Shown here: in pieces, positions 1-7,831 of the stretch
Position numbering within the stretch: position 1 is the stretch's first letter
How the letters are laid out: every line of letters begins with the position of its first letter
Source of the DNA: Anaerolineae bacterium
GTDB lineage: Bacteria > Chloroflexota > Anaerolineae > B4-G1 > SLSP01
NCBI GenBank assembly: GCA_016934645.1
Contig: JAFGSL010000288.1
Location: forward strand, 1 to 31,994
DNA length: 31,994 nt
Direction: 5' to 3'
Made by a program: the position numbers and the translations under genes
The notes under the pieces: generated by a model
Database searches by the model: none
What the model saw: the letters and a program-made list of their open reading frames with translations, nothing else
Told to the model about the DNA's origin: nothing

Positions 1-1
1 C

Positions 2-2965
2 ACGCCCGAATACCGCCCGGTCACGTCGATGTTCGTCAACTACAAGGGCATCAGCGCGCTCATCGAAAAACTCGGCGACACGTCCCCGGACACCATCACC
101 AAACAACTCAACGACTATTTCCATTACATGACAAACATCGTCCAGGGGTACGGCGGCACGCTGGCGCGGATGGACCAATACGCCATCGGCGACCGCCTGG
201 TGATCTTCTTCGGTGCACCGACCGCCCACGATGACGATCCCGCGCTTGCCGTCTACGCGGCGCTGGACATGCAGCAGGCCGTGCGCAAACACTTCAGCGC
301 GTTGCGCACCTCGGCGGGCGTCTTCCGCTTCGAGCAGCGGATCGGCGTCAACACCGGCTTCCTCTTCTCCGGCAACGCCGGCGCGCCCAACCTGCGGCAG
401 GAGTACACGCTCATGGGCGACGACATCAACATGGCCGCGCGGCTCATGTCCTACGCGAAATGGGGCAGCGTCTACGTCAGCAACAAGACCGAGGAACAAG
501 TGCGCGCCCACTTCACTCTCAGCGACCGCTTCGACCTCAAGGTGAAGGGCAAGCAGATTCTCATCCCCACCTACGAAGTCATGGGCAAGCGCGAGGAAAT
601 CGGAGCGACGCGCGGGCTGGCGGGCAATGTCTCGCCACTTACCGGGCGGAACACGGCCCTCGCCACACTGCAAGCCAAGGGGAATGACTTGCTGGAGAAC
701 AAACGCGGGCAAATCATCGCCATTTTTGGGGACAGCGGTCTGGGCAAGTCGCGTCTCAAGCGCGAGTTCAAGACCTGGATGTTCGAACAACCCAATGCCG
801 GTGAGCTTCTCTGGGTTGAGGCGCAGTCCATGTCGTTCAGCGAGCCGCTCAACTACTGGCTCGCGGCGCAAGTACTGCGCGGCGTGCTGCGGCTCCCGCC
901 CGACGCCACCGAGGAAGACAGCCTCTTCACGCTGTGGGAACGCAGGGAGGCGCTGCTCGAAGAGGAGGCAATGGACGCGATCCCCTTCCTGGCGCATCTG
1001 ATGGGACTGGAACTCGGCGAAGAGTGGGCCTGGGTCACAGAGCTGGCCCCCAAAATCCGCCAAAAACAGACCTTCTGGGCCGCCGGAGAATTCTTCACAG
1101 GATTGGCGAAGCAGCACCCGCTGGTCATCGCGCTGGACGACCTGCACTGGGCCGACGAGGCGTCGCTCGCACTCTTCGAGGAACTGCTGGGCGTCGCCGA
1201 CCGCGCGCCGATCATGGTGCTGCTCGTTTCTCGCGTCATCCGCGATAAAGGCTGCTGGCGTCTGCGCGACGCGGCTGCCGGTGGGTATCCGCACCGCTTC
1301 ACCGAGATCACGCTCAAACCGCTCGCCGCCGGTGATACCCGCGATCTGTTAACCGCCCTGTTGCCAGGCGCCCAGTTTGACGCACGCCTGCGCACGAACA
1401 TTCTCGAGAAGGCCGCCGGCAATCCCTTCTACCTGGAAGAGGTCGTCCGCACGCTGATCGACAGCGGAGCCGTCATCCAGAATGCGGACGGCACGTGGAC
1501 AGTCATTCCCGAAAAAGTCGCCAACATCGAAGTGCCGAGCACACTGCACGCGGCGATTGTAGCCCGCATCGACCGCCTGGCCGAAGACAGCCGCCAGGCC
1601 CTCCAAAAAGCAGCCGTCATCGGGCGGCAGTTCCAGTTAGCCGTGTTCCGCGAGCTGGCGAAAGCCGACGAGCAGATCGATACGTGGCTGGCGCAGTTGG
1701 AGCGCGGCGGCCTGCTGCGCCCGGAGCACGCCGCCGACGTCGATTACGCCTTCCCGGACGCGCTCGTGCACGAGGTGGCCTACAACAGCCTGCTGGTGAA
1801 ACATCGCCGCGAGTTCCACGGCTCCATCGGCAAGACGCTGGAATCGCTCTACGCCGACAAACTGGAAGCGCATTGCGATTTGCTGGCCTATCACTTCCAC
1901 CGCAGCGACGACGACGAAAGCGCTGTCAAGTATTTGGAAATGGCGGCGAAGAAAGCGCGCAACGAGTACGCCAACCTCACCGCCATCGAACGCTACAAGG
2001 AGTTGCTGGAACGGCGGGAACAGCAAGGCGATCAAAAGGGCCAGGCGAACGCCCTCTACCAGATGGGCGTGCTCGCCTACGAAATCGGTGACTACGCGCA
2101 GGCCAAACCGTGGTTGGAGCGCGCGGTGGCGCTGTACGAGGCCGGCGGCGATCAGGCCAACGTAGGTTGGAGCGTGATGTACGTCGGCATGGTCGATCTG
2201 AAACAGGCCAACTACGACGCCGCCAGCCAGCATCACACACGCGCGCTCGAACTGGCAGAAGCGCGGGAGGACACCTTCCAGGCAGGCATTCATATGACCA
2301 ATCTGGCGCGCGTTCTGTGGCGGATGGGCGCTTACGCGCGGTCACTGGAGATGTTCGAGAAGTCCTTGAACTTGAAGAAGCAGAACAACGACCTTACCGG
2401 GCAAGGCTTCGCGCACTTTTACATGGCGCTCATCCACATCGATCAGGGACGCGACGCCGACGCAGAGGCGGCTTTGCAGGCCTGTCATACGCTATGGGAA
2501 CAGGTCCCCAACAACGCCCGTGTGATCAGCTACTACCAACAGGGCATGGGTTTGCTTGCCCTACACCGCGAGCAGTGGGAGCAGGCCGTGGAGCACCTGC
2601 GCCAGGCGCTCGAGATCAGCGAGAAACTGGTGCTCAAGGCCGAGATCATCGAGAACCTGTCGTATCTAGGACGTGCCTACCTGGGACAAGGGCAATTGGA
2701 TGCGGCACTTGAAGTCTCACAGCGCGCCGTGACGTTGCTGGCAACCCAAAAGGACGTCGAAGAGGCGCAAAAGATCACCTCGAACCACGCCATCGTCCTC
2801 AGAGCACTCGAAGCGCCGGGGGCAAAGACATTTCTCCAACAAGCCTACGACGAAATGCAAAGCCAGGCCAATCGCCTCGCCCGCGCTGAGGATCGTGCGG
2901 TCTTTTTGGAGCAAGTCAAAGTCAACCAAGAGATCAATGTGTTTATGCACGCGCGCGGCGAATAG
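2..2965 (+). CDS. Cyclase-homology / AAA ATPase / TPR regulator, 5' truncated by the window edge
   Basis: The frame is open to the first base of the window. Residues before the first visible ATG (position 29) read TPEYRPVTS, the usual run-in to a class III nucleotidyl cyclase domain, so the true start lies outside. Counting from position 29: cyclase-homology domain about 1-190, with IGD (D55) and GDDINMAAR (D132, N134, R138); Walker A GDSGLGKS at 234-241 and Walker B LVIALDD at 365-371 of a MalT/AAA_16-like ATPase; TPR-type helices from about 650 to 940. The first metal-binding Asp of cyclases (FxDxxG) is Asn here (FVNYKG, N4), so cyclase activity is doubtful and the domain may be a nucleotide sensor. 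It lies 11 nt before a cNMP-binding-domain kinase gene, suggesting one signalling operon. Family architecture is confident; the signal and output are unknown. Confidence 0.9.
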   Translation, partial: TPEYRPVTSMFVNYKGISALIEKLGDTSPDTITKQLNDYFHYMTNIVQGYGGTLARMDQYAIGDRLVIFFGAPTAHDDDPALAVYAALDMQQAVRKHFSALRTSAGVFRFEQRIGVNTGFLFSGNAGAPNLRQEYTLMGDDINMAARLMSYAKWGSVYVSNKTEEQVRAHFTLSDRFDLKVKGKQILIPTYEVMGKREEIGATRGLAGNVSPLTGRNTALATLQAKGNDLLENKRGQIIAIFGDSGLGKSRLKREFKTWMFEQPNAGELLWVEAQSMSFSEPLNYWLAAQVLRGVLRLPPDATEEDSLFTLWERREALLEEEAMDAIPFLAHLMGLELGEEWAWVTELAPKIRQKQTFWAAGEFFTGLAKQHPLVIALDDLHWADEASLALFEELLGVADRAPIMVLLVSRVIRDKGCWRLRDAAAGGYPHRFTEITLKPLAAGDTRDLLTALLPGAQFDARLRTNILEKAAGNPFYLEEVVRTLIDSGAVIQNADGTWTVIPEKVANIEVPSTLHAAIVARIDRLAEDSRQALQKAAVIGRQFQLAVFRELAKADEQIDTWLAQLERGGLLRPEHAADVDYAFPDALVHEVAYNSLLVKHRREFHGSIGKTLESLYADKLEAHCDLLAYHFHRSDDDESAVKYLEMAAKKARNEYANLTAIERYKELLERREQQGDQKGQANALYQMGVLAYEIGDYAQAKPWLERAVALYEAGGDQANVGWSVMYVGMVDLKQANYDAASQHHTRALELAEAREDTFQAGIHMTNLARVLWRMGAYARSLEMFEKSLNLKKQNNDLTGQGFAHFYMALIHIDQGRDADAEAALQACHTLWEQVPNNARVISYYQQGMGLLALHREQWEQAVEHLRQALEISEKLVLKAEIIENLSYLGRAYLGQGQLDAALEVSQRAVTLLATQKDVEEAQKITSNHAIVLRALEAPGAKTFLQQAYDEMQSQANRLARAEDRAVFLEQVKVNQEINVFMHARGE

Positions 2966-2976
2966 GAGAAGGGTCT

Positions 2977-4227
2977 ATGTTGCCAGATCAATTGACGCCA
3001 CAAGAACTCAAACGCTTACTGGCCGCCGAACTCGACACCGTTGCGTCGACCGCGCCGGTAGATGAACTGCATCTTTTGCGCATGATGCCGGACGCCGCAC
3101 GCAAGGCCCTGATGGGAGCGATGACCGAGCAGACCTACGCGCGCGGTGACGTGATCTTTCACGAAGGCGCTCCCGGCGACATCGCCTATCTTATCTGGAG
3201 TGGGAAAGCACTCGTCATCAAAGGTGACCTAGATTCTTCTACCATTCTGGGCTATCGCGGGCCGGGCGATATCCTGGGAGAAATGGCGCTGCTCGAAAAT
3301 CAACCACGCTCAGCCTCAGTCATCGCGCTGACAGACCTGCGGCTGCTCCAAATTCGCAAAGAAGACTTCACGCGGCTACTCAGCGATATCCCCACTCTCA
3401 GCGTCGAGATTATGGCGACGATGAGCGCCCGGTTGCGCGTCGCCGATACTATCCGCGACGCCACAACGCAAGCGGGCCACCGGCTGGAAAAACAGGTTTC
3501 TTCCTTGATGACCCGCGAAAAGGAATTGCTTGATCTCCAGCAAATGCGCCAGGAAACCGTCGATCTCATCGTCCACGACCTGCGCAATCCGCTGAACATC
3601 ATAATCAACGTCCTCGAATTACTCGACGTCACCCTACCGCAGGAGGTGCGTGAAGACAACCAGCAGCTTCTTGAGGCCGGGCGTTCGGCTAATAACCGTA
3701 TGAGACGGCTGGTCGATACCTTGCTGGACACATCGCGTTTAGAATCAGGGGAAGCGCGCCTGGATCCCAAGGAAACAGACATCGCACAACTCATCCAAAC
3801 TGCCATAACCGCACTGGCCCTCTCCTCAATCCAGAAGGACATCCACTTTCACACGCGTATTCAGGACAACCTCCCGACTGTGATGCTGGACACAGAACGC
3901 ATCGAACGTGTGGTGTGCAACCTACTCGACAATGCGGTCAAATACACACTCAGAGGCACGATCAGCATCGCCGCCAAACTGGCAGGGAATTGCATCGAAG
4001 TGAGCGTCAACGACGCGGGGCCGGGCATCCCCCCCGCAGAACGGGAACATATCTTCGCGCGTTTTACACAGGTGGAAAGCGAAGAGAGACGCAGACGCGG
4101 CTTCGGCCTGGGGCTGCGCTTCTGTTACCTGGCTGTGCAGGCGCACGGTGGGAACATCTGGGTGGAAAGTGGAGATGACGGCATCGGCAGCAAGTTCGTG
4201 TTTACGCTGCCAGTGAGGGAAACCTGA
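2977..4227 (+). CDS. cNMP-binding-domain sensor histidine kinase
   Basis: Start supported by GGAGAAGG seven nt or so upstream of the ATG, 11 nt after the preceding stop. Domains: CRP/cNMP-binding fold about 38-155 with the phosphate-binding cassette GEMAL...QPRSASV (E102, R111 conserved, so genuine cyclic-nucleotide binding is plausible); a short coiled linker 160-190; HisKA with phospho-acceptor H200 in IVHDLRNPLN; HATPase with N box NLLDNA (N315, N319), G1 DAGPGIP, F box IFARFTQ and G2 GFGLGL (375-380). No membrane segment, so cytosolic. A phosphorelay partner is not adjacent; the lone receiver protein at 12481 is a candidate only by inference. The stop codon lies inside a palindrome (4220-4253) shared with the convergent gene. 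The cyclase-like neighbour upstream suggests, but does not prove, a cNMP input. Confidence 0.93.
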   Translation: MLPDQLTPQELKRLLAAELDTVASTAPVDELHLLRMMPDAARKALMGAMTEQTYARGDVIFHEGAPGDIAYLIWSGKALVIKGDLDSSTILGYRGPGDILGEMALLENQPRSASVIALTDLRLLQIRKEDFTRLLSDIPTLSVEIMATMSARLRVADTIRDATTQAGHRLEKQVSSLMTREKELLDLQQMRQETVDLIVHDLRNPLNIIINVLELLDVTLPQEVREDNQQLLEAGRSANNRMRRLVDTLLDTSRLESGEARLDPKETDIAQLIQTAITALALSSIQKDIHFHTRIQDNLPTVMLDTERIERVVCNLLDNAVKYTLRGTISIAAKLAGNCIEVSVNDAGPGIPPAEREHIFARFTQVESEERRRRGFGLGLRFCYLAVQAHGGNIWVESGDDGIGSKFVFTLPVRET

Positions 4228-4253
4228 CGGGTCTCGGAAGACCTGTCAGGTTT
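4220..4253. repeat. Palindrome containing the stop codons of both convergent genes; possible bidirectional terminator
   Basis: Two 15-nt arms, AAACCTGACGGGTCT and AGACCTGTCAGGTTT, are separated by CGGA and pair with a single G:T mismatch. Each arm contributes ACC-TGA, so both the kinase (+) and the HD protein (-) end in Thr-stop. The same 15-nt unit, in the opposite order, occurs at 26931-26963 inside another gene. It could terminate transcription from both sides, although neither side has a strong T tract. Confidence 0.8.
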
Positions 4254-4839
4254 GGAGAAGCGTTTTCAATCGACGGATGTTTTCCTGTTTTCCGGCGTCG
4301 CGCAGTTTCCGCGCGACTTCGGTAAAGTAGGTGTGGTTCGATAAAAACACCAACTGCCGCTGATACCATTCCCTGAGTGGTATCGACGCGCCACACGCGA
4401 CCAACTCGGCGTGCAGGTCGTGGCTGGTTTCGAGATAGTCTTCGCGCCCGAGCGAATCCAGGTCGGCATCGCACATCAACTCTTCCAAGAAGTTCTGCGG
4501 CGCTTGAGGCATCTGAGTCGCCATGATCATGTGCTCGATAGCTGCAATCTGGTCGGGGCTGTAGCCAAAATCGGGCAACGTCTCCCAAGCGATGCGCGCG
4601 CCAATCGGCTCGTTGTTCGCATACTGCTCCATATAGCCCATGTCGTGATACAGAACGGCTGTGCGCAGCAACAGTTCATCGTCGCCATTCACACCGGCTA
4701 ACGCTGCCAGCCGTTCGACCGCCGGTAGTACATCGTCGCAGGTATGCCGGATGCTGTGATAACGCAGTTCCGGTGGCAGATCACGCGCCAGACGCGCCAA
4801 CGCGTATGCCTTTACACCGTCCCAATCTGGCTCAGACAT
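4246..4839 (-). CDS. HD-domain metal-dependent phosphohydrolase
   Basis: A cytosolic protein of about 197 aa. The ATG at 4839 is preferred over the GTG two codons upstream because GAGGGT lies about 8 nt before it. Visible HD-superfamily motifs: YHSIRHT (first His), AVLYHDMGY (HD pair), the downstream helix with EHMIMAT, and CDADLDSLG (final Asp), giving the H...HD...D metal site. Proteins of this type hydrolyse phosphate esters, often nucleotides or cyclic nucleotides; the substrate cannot be read from the sequence. It is convergent with the cNMP-binding kinase and 18 nt from it. A cyclic-nucleotide phosphodiesterase role would fit the neighbourhood but is inference. Confidence 0.85.
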   Translation of the reverse strand: MSEPDWDGVKAYALARLARDLPPELRYHSIRHTCDDVLPAVERLAALAGVNGDDELLLRTAVLYHDMGYMEQYANNEPIGARIAWETLPDFGYSPDQIAAIEHMIMATQMPQAPQNFLEELMCDADLDSLGREDYLETSHDLHAELVACGASIPLREWYQRQLVFLSNHTYFTEVARKLRDAGKQENIRRLKTLLQT

Positions 4840-4910
4840 AACCACGCACCCTCATACATTTCCAAATCCGCTATCTTTCGTAGTACACAGGCAAGGTGTT
4901 GAACCTCCAC

Positions 4911-4953
4911 TACGAACAAAACAAGCAGCGCCCTGTCATAGAGCGCTGCTTGT
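4911..4953 (-). terminator. Rho-independent terminator of the pyruvate phosphate dikinase gene
   Basis: An 11-bp perfect stem (ACAAGCAGCGC at 4921-4931 with its complement at 4943-4953) with an 11-nt loop lies just after the dikinase stop. Read on the minus strand it is followed by TTTGTTCG, a modest U tract. Confidence 0.7.
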
Positions 4954-4975
4954 AGATAAACCAAACAGCCAGCGT

Positions 4976-7666
4976 CTAGCTGTTCCGGATGACGGACTGC
5001 GCCGCCGCCAAGCGTGCTACGGGCACGCGGAACGGCGAGCAGGAGACGTAGTTCAGACCGGCGCGATAGCAGAAGTCAATGGAGTCGGGGTCGCCACCGT
5101 GTTCACCACAGATCCCCACTTCGAGATCGGGGGTGACGGCCTTGCCGTCCTCGACGCACATCTTGATCAGCCGCCCCACCCCAATCTGATCCAGGGACTG
5201 GAAGGGGTTCACCGGCAGAATACCGCGTTCGACGTACTGGAGCAGGAACTTGCCCTCGGCGTCATCGCGGCTGTAGCCGTAGGTCATCTGCGTGAGGTCG
5301 TTGGTGCCGAAGGAGTAGAACTGCGCGTGTTCCGCAATCTCGGCAGAGGTCAAGGCCGCGCGCGGCACTTCGATCATCGTACCGAACATGATCGGCACTT
5401 CGATACCCTCTTCTTCCATCACCTGCTTGGCGACGGTTTCCAGCTTCTCGCGTTCGAGCTTTAGCTCGTTGACGTGACCGACGAGCGGGATCATCACTTC
5501 GGGATGCACATCCACACCGCGCTTGGAGCAACGGCAGGCGGCCTGAACGTAAGCACGCGTCTGCATTTCCGTGAGGCCCGGATACATAATACCGGCGCGG
5601 CAACCGCGCAAGCCCATCATCGGGTTCACTTCCCACATCCCGACAACGGCCTCCAGCAGCACTTCCTTCTCCTTCAATTCTTCTGAATCAGGAGCAGTGA
5701 TGCGCAACTTGACCACCTCTTCCAGCAGCTCGTGATACGGCGGCAGGAACTCGTGCATGGGCGGGTCGATGAGGCGCATGATGACGGGCTTGCCGTCCAT
5801 GGCGTCGAACAAATCCTCGAAATCCTGCTCCTGGAAGGGCAGCATCTCTTCCAAAGCCGCGTCGCGGACGCTCTGTTCTTTCGCCAGGATCATACGCACC
5901 ACGGCGTCGCGGGCGCGCGGATCGAAGAACATATGCTCGGTACGGCACAGGCCGATACCCTCAGCGCCAAATTCCACCGCGCGGCGCGCATCCACGCCCA
6001 CATCGGCGTTGGCACGAACACCAAAGCCCTTCTCAAGGCGAATCTCGTCACCCCAGGAGAGCAACTTTTGCAGATCGATCTGATCCTCGTACTTGGCGCG
6101 CACGAGGGGGACAGTCCCAACGAAAACCTCACCGGTAAAACCGTCGATGGAGATGGTATCGCCTTCTTTGACGATAACGCCGCCGGGCGCGGTGAGGTGT
6201 TGTTGACTCACGGTGATGTCTTCACAACCGGCCACACAGGGGATGTTGTTGCCACGCGCCACCACAGCGGCGTGCGAGGTTGCACCACCTTTCTGCGTCA
6301 AGACGCCCTTTGCCACCAACATGCCAGGCACGTCATCGGGATTTGTCTCCGGGCGGACCAAAATGACCGCCTTGCCCTCAGCCGCGACTGCCTTCGCGCG
6401 TTTCGCATCAAAGATCGCCACGCCCACGGCCGCACCGGGGGAGGCATTCAGCCCCTTCGCCAACAGTGTCTTCTCGGCATCGGGATCGAACGTGTCACGC
6501 ATCAACATTTCGACATCCACCGGCTTGACACGCATCACGGCCTCTTTCTTGGTAATCAGGCCCTCTTCGGCCATATCCACAGCGATCTTCACCGCAGCCG
6601 GGGACGTGCGCTTGCCAGTGCGGGTCTGGAGCATCCAGAGCTTACCACGCTCGATGGTGAACTCCATATCCTGCATATCGCGGTAGTGATTTTCCAACAT
6701 ACCCACGATCTCGAGGTACTCTGCGTAAACCTCGGGCATGACTTCCTTGAGCCGTGCGATCTTCTGCGGCGTGCGGATACCGGCAACAACGTCTTCACCC
6801 TGTGCATTGACGAGGAACTCACCATAGAGGCCCTGCTCACCGGAGGAGGGGTTGCGGCTGAACGAAACACCGGTCGCGGAGTCATTGCCCATATTGCCAA
6901 AGACCATCGTGCAGATATTGACAGCAGTGCCCCAGTCGTGCGGAATGCCTTCGTGCTCACGGTAGGCAATGGCACGCGCACCGTTCCAAGAACCGAACAC
7001 AGCCTTGATCGACAGTTCGAGTTGCTTGTAGGGATCGGTGGGGAAATCTTCACCAAACTTGGCCTTGTACATAGCCTTGTACTCATCAACCAACCACTTC
7101 AATCCATCGAGGCTGACTTCGGTATCAAGCTTGACGCCTTCTTTGGCCTTCAGTTCGTCCAGTTTCTCCTCAAAATGCTCGCGCTTATATCCCATCACGA
7201 TATCGGAGAACATCGTGATAAAGCGGCGATACGCGTCGAAGGAGAACCACTCGTTGCCGGTCAATTTCGCCAACGAGGCGCGGGTCTCAGCATTGAGACC
7301 CAGGTTGAGAACCGTGTCCATCATGCCGGGCATCGACTGGCGCGCGCCGGAGCGCACAGAAACCAATAGCGGATTTTCGCCGCGCCCGAAGGTCTTGCCG
7401 GTCTGAGCCTCAAGGTCCTTCATCGCTTCCAGCACCTGTTCCCACATCCCTGCGGGGAACTCGTCGCTGTCCATATACTCTACGCAAGCCTCCGTCGTAA
7501 TCGTGAAGCTTGGTGGAACCGGTGCACCCGATGCAGTCATTGCCATCAAGCCAGCACCCTTGCCGCCGAAAATCTCTTTCATTTCGGCCAGATCAGGCTG
7601 TTTCCCAAGAACTTTGGTGTATTCTTCCTCACCGTTGCGAGAAAGATAAACCCATTTCTTAACCAT
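4976..7666 (-). CDS. ppdK: Pyruvate, phosphate dikinase
   Basis: 896 aa, the usual length for the family. It interconverts pyruvate + ATP + Pi and phosphoenolpyruvate + AMP + PPi in the cytosol, linking glycolysis and gluconeogenesis. N-terminal ATP-grasp region: GGKGAGLMAM and VSVRSGARQSMPGMMDTVLN. The swivelling phospho-His domain carries GGATSHAAVVAR with H465. The C-terminal PEP/pyruvate barrel carries GIGLCRTEHMFF, GTNDLTQMTYGYSRDD and GICGEHGGDP with catalytic C853. Every catalytic motif I looked for is intact. The start is supported by GGGAGGA 7 nt before the ATG. It has its own promoter (7706-7733) and terminator (4911-4953), so it is probably monocistronic. No PDRP-type regulatory kinase gene is nearby. 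Confidence 0.98.
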   Translation of the reverse strand: MVKKWVYLSRNGEEEYTKVLGKQPDLAEMKEIFGGKGAGLMAMTASGAPVPPSFTITTEACVEYMDSDEFPAGMWEQVLEAMKDLEAQTGKTFGRGENPLLVSVRSGARQSMPGMMDTVLNLGLNAETRASLAKLTGNEWFSFDAYRRFITMFSDIVMGYKREHFEEKLDELKAKEGVKLDTEVSLDGLKWLVDEYKAMYKAKFGEDFPTDPYKQLELSIKAVFGSWNGARAIAYREHEGIPHDWGTAVNICTMVFGNMGNDSATGVSFSRNPSSGEQGLYGEFLVNAQGEDVVAGIRTPQKIARLKEVMPEVYAEYLEIVGMLENHYRDMQDMEFTIERGKLWMLQTRTGKRTSPAAVKIAVDMAEEGLITKKEAVMRVKPVDVEMLMRDTFDPDAEKTLLAKGLNASPGAAVGVAIFDAKRAKAVAAEGKAVILVRPETNPDDVPGMLVAKGVLTQKGGATSHAAVVARGNNIPCVAGCEDITVSQQHLTAPGGVIVKEGDTISIDGFTGEVFVGTVPLVRAKYEDQIDLQKLLSWGDEIRLEKGFGVRANADVGVDARRAVEFGAEGIGLCRTEHMFFDPRARDAVVRMILAKEQSVRDAALEEMLPFQEQDFEDLFDAMDGKPVIMRLIDPPMHEFLPPYHELLEEVVKLRITAPDSEELKEKEVLLEAVVGMWEVNPMMGLRGCRAGIMYPGLTEMQTRAYVQAACRCSKRGVDVHPEVMIPLVGHVNELKLEREKLETVAKQVMEEEGIEVPIMFGTMIEVPRAALTSAEIAEHAQFYSFGTNDLTQMTYGYSRDDAEGKFLLQYVERGILPVNPFQSLDQIGVGRLIKMCVEDGKAVTPDLEVGICGEHGGDPDSIDFCYRAGLNYVSCSPFRVPVARLAAAQSVIRNS

Positions 7667-7705
7667 ATTTTATCCTCCCAGAATTCGTTTACAAATGTCT
7701 ATGCT

Positions 7706-7733
7706 ATTATACATAAAAGCTGCCCAAAAACAA
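7706..7733 (-). promoter_or_regulatory. Sigma-70-like promoter of ppdK
   Basis: On the minus strand TTGTTT (7728-7733), a 16-nt spacer, then TATAAT (7706-7711), about 40 nt upstream of the dikinase ATG. Confidence 0.6.
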
Positions 7734-7780
7734 GAGAAAAAACTACAAAAACGTAATGCGCGAAAATAGGCCCATTACGT
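7734..7780 (-). terminator. Rho-independent terminator after the solute-binding protein gene
   Basis: An 8-bp stem (ACGTAATG at 7751-7758 with CATTACGT at 7773-7780) is followed on the minus strand by TTTTTGTAGTTTTTT. It lies about 50 nt beyond the stop of the solute-binding protein gene and just upstream of the ppdK promoter. Confidence 0.75.
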
Positions 7781-7831
7781 TGGACGTTTTCCGCCAGCCC
7801 CTTCTCTACTGGAAGGGGAACTTGCGCATCC

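Noticed and set aside
5732..7369. A 545-codon open frame on plus, antisense to the dikinase gene
   Set aside because: It lies wholly inside a gene with complete catalytic motifs, its peptide is His/Arg-rich without domain motifs, and no ribosome site precedes it. Long antisense frames are common in GC-rich coding DNA.
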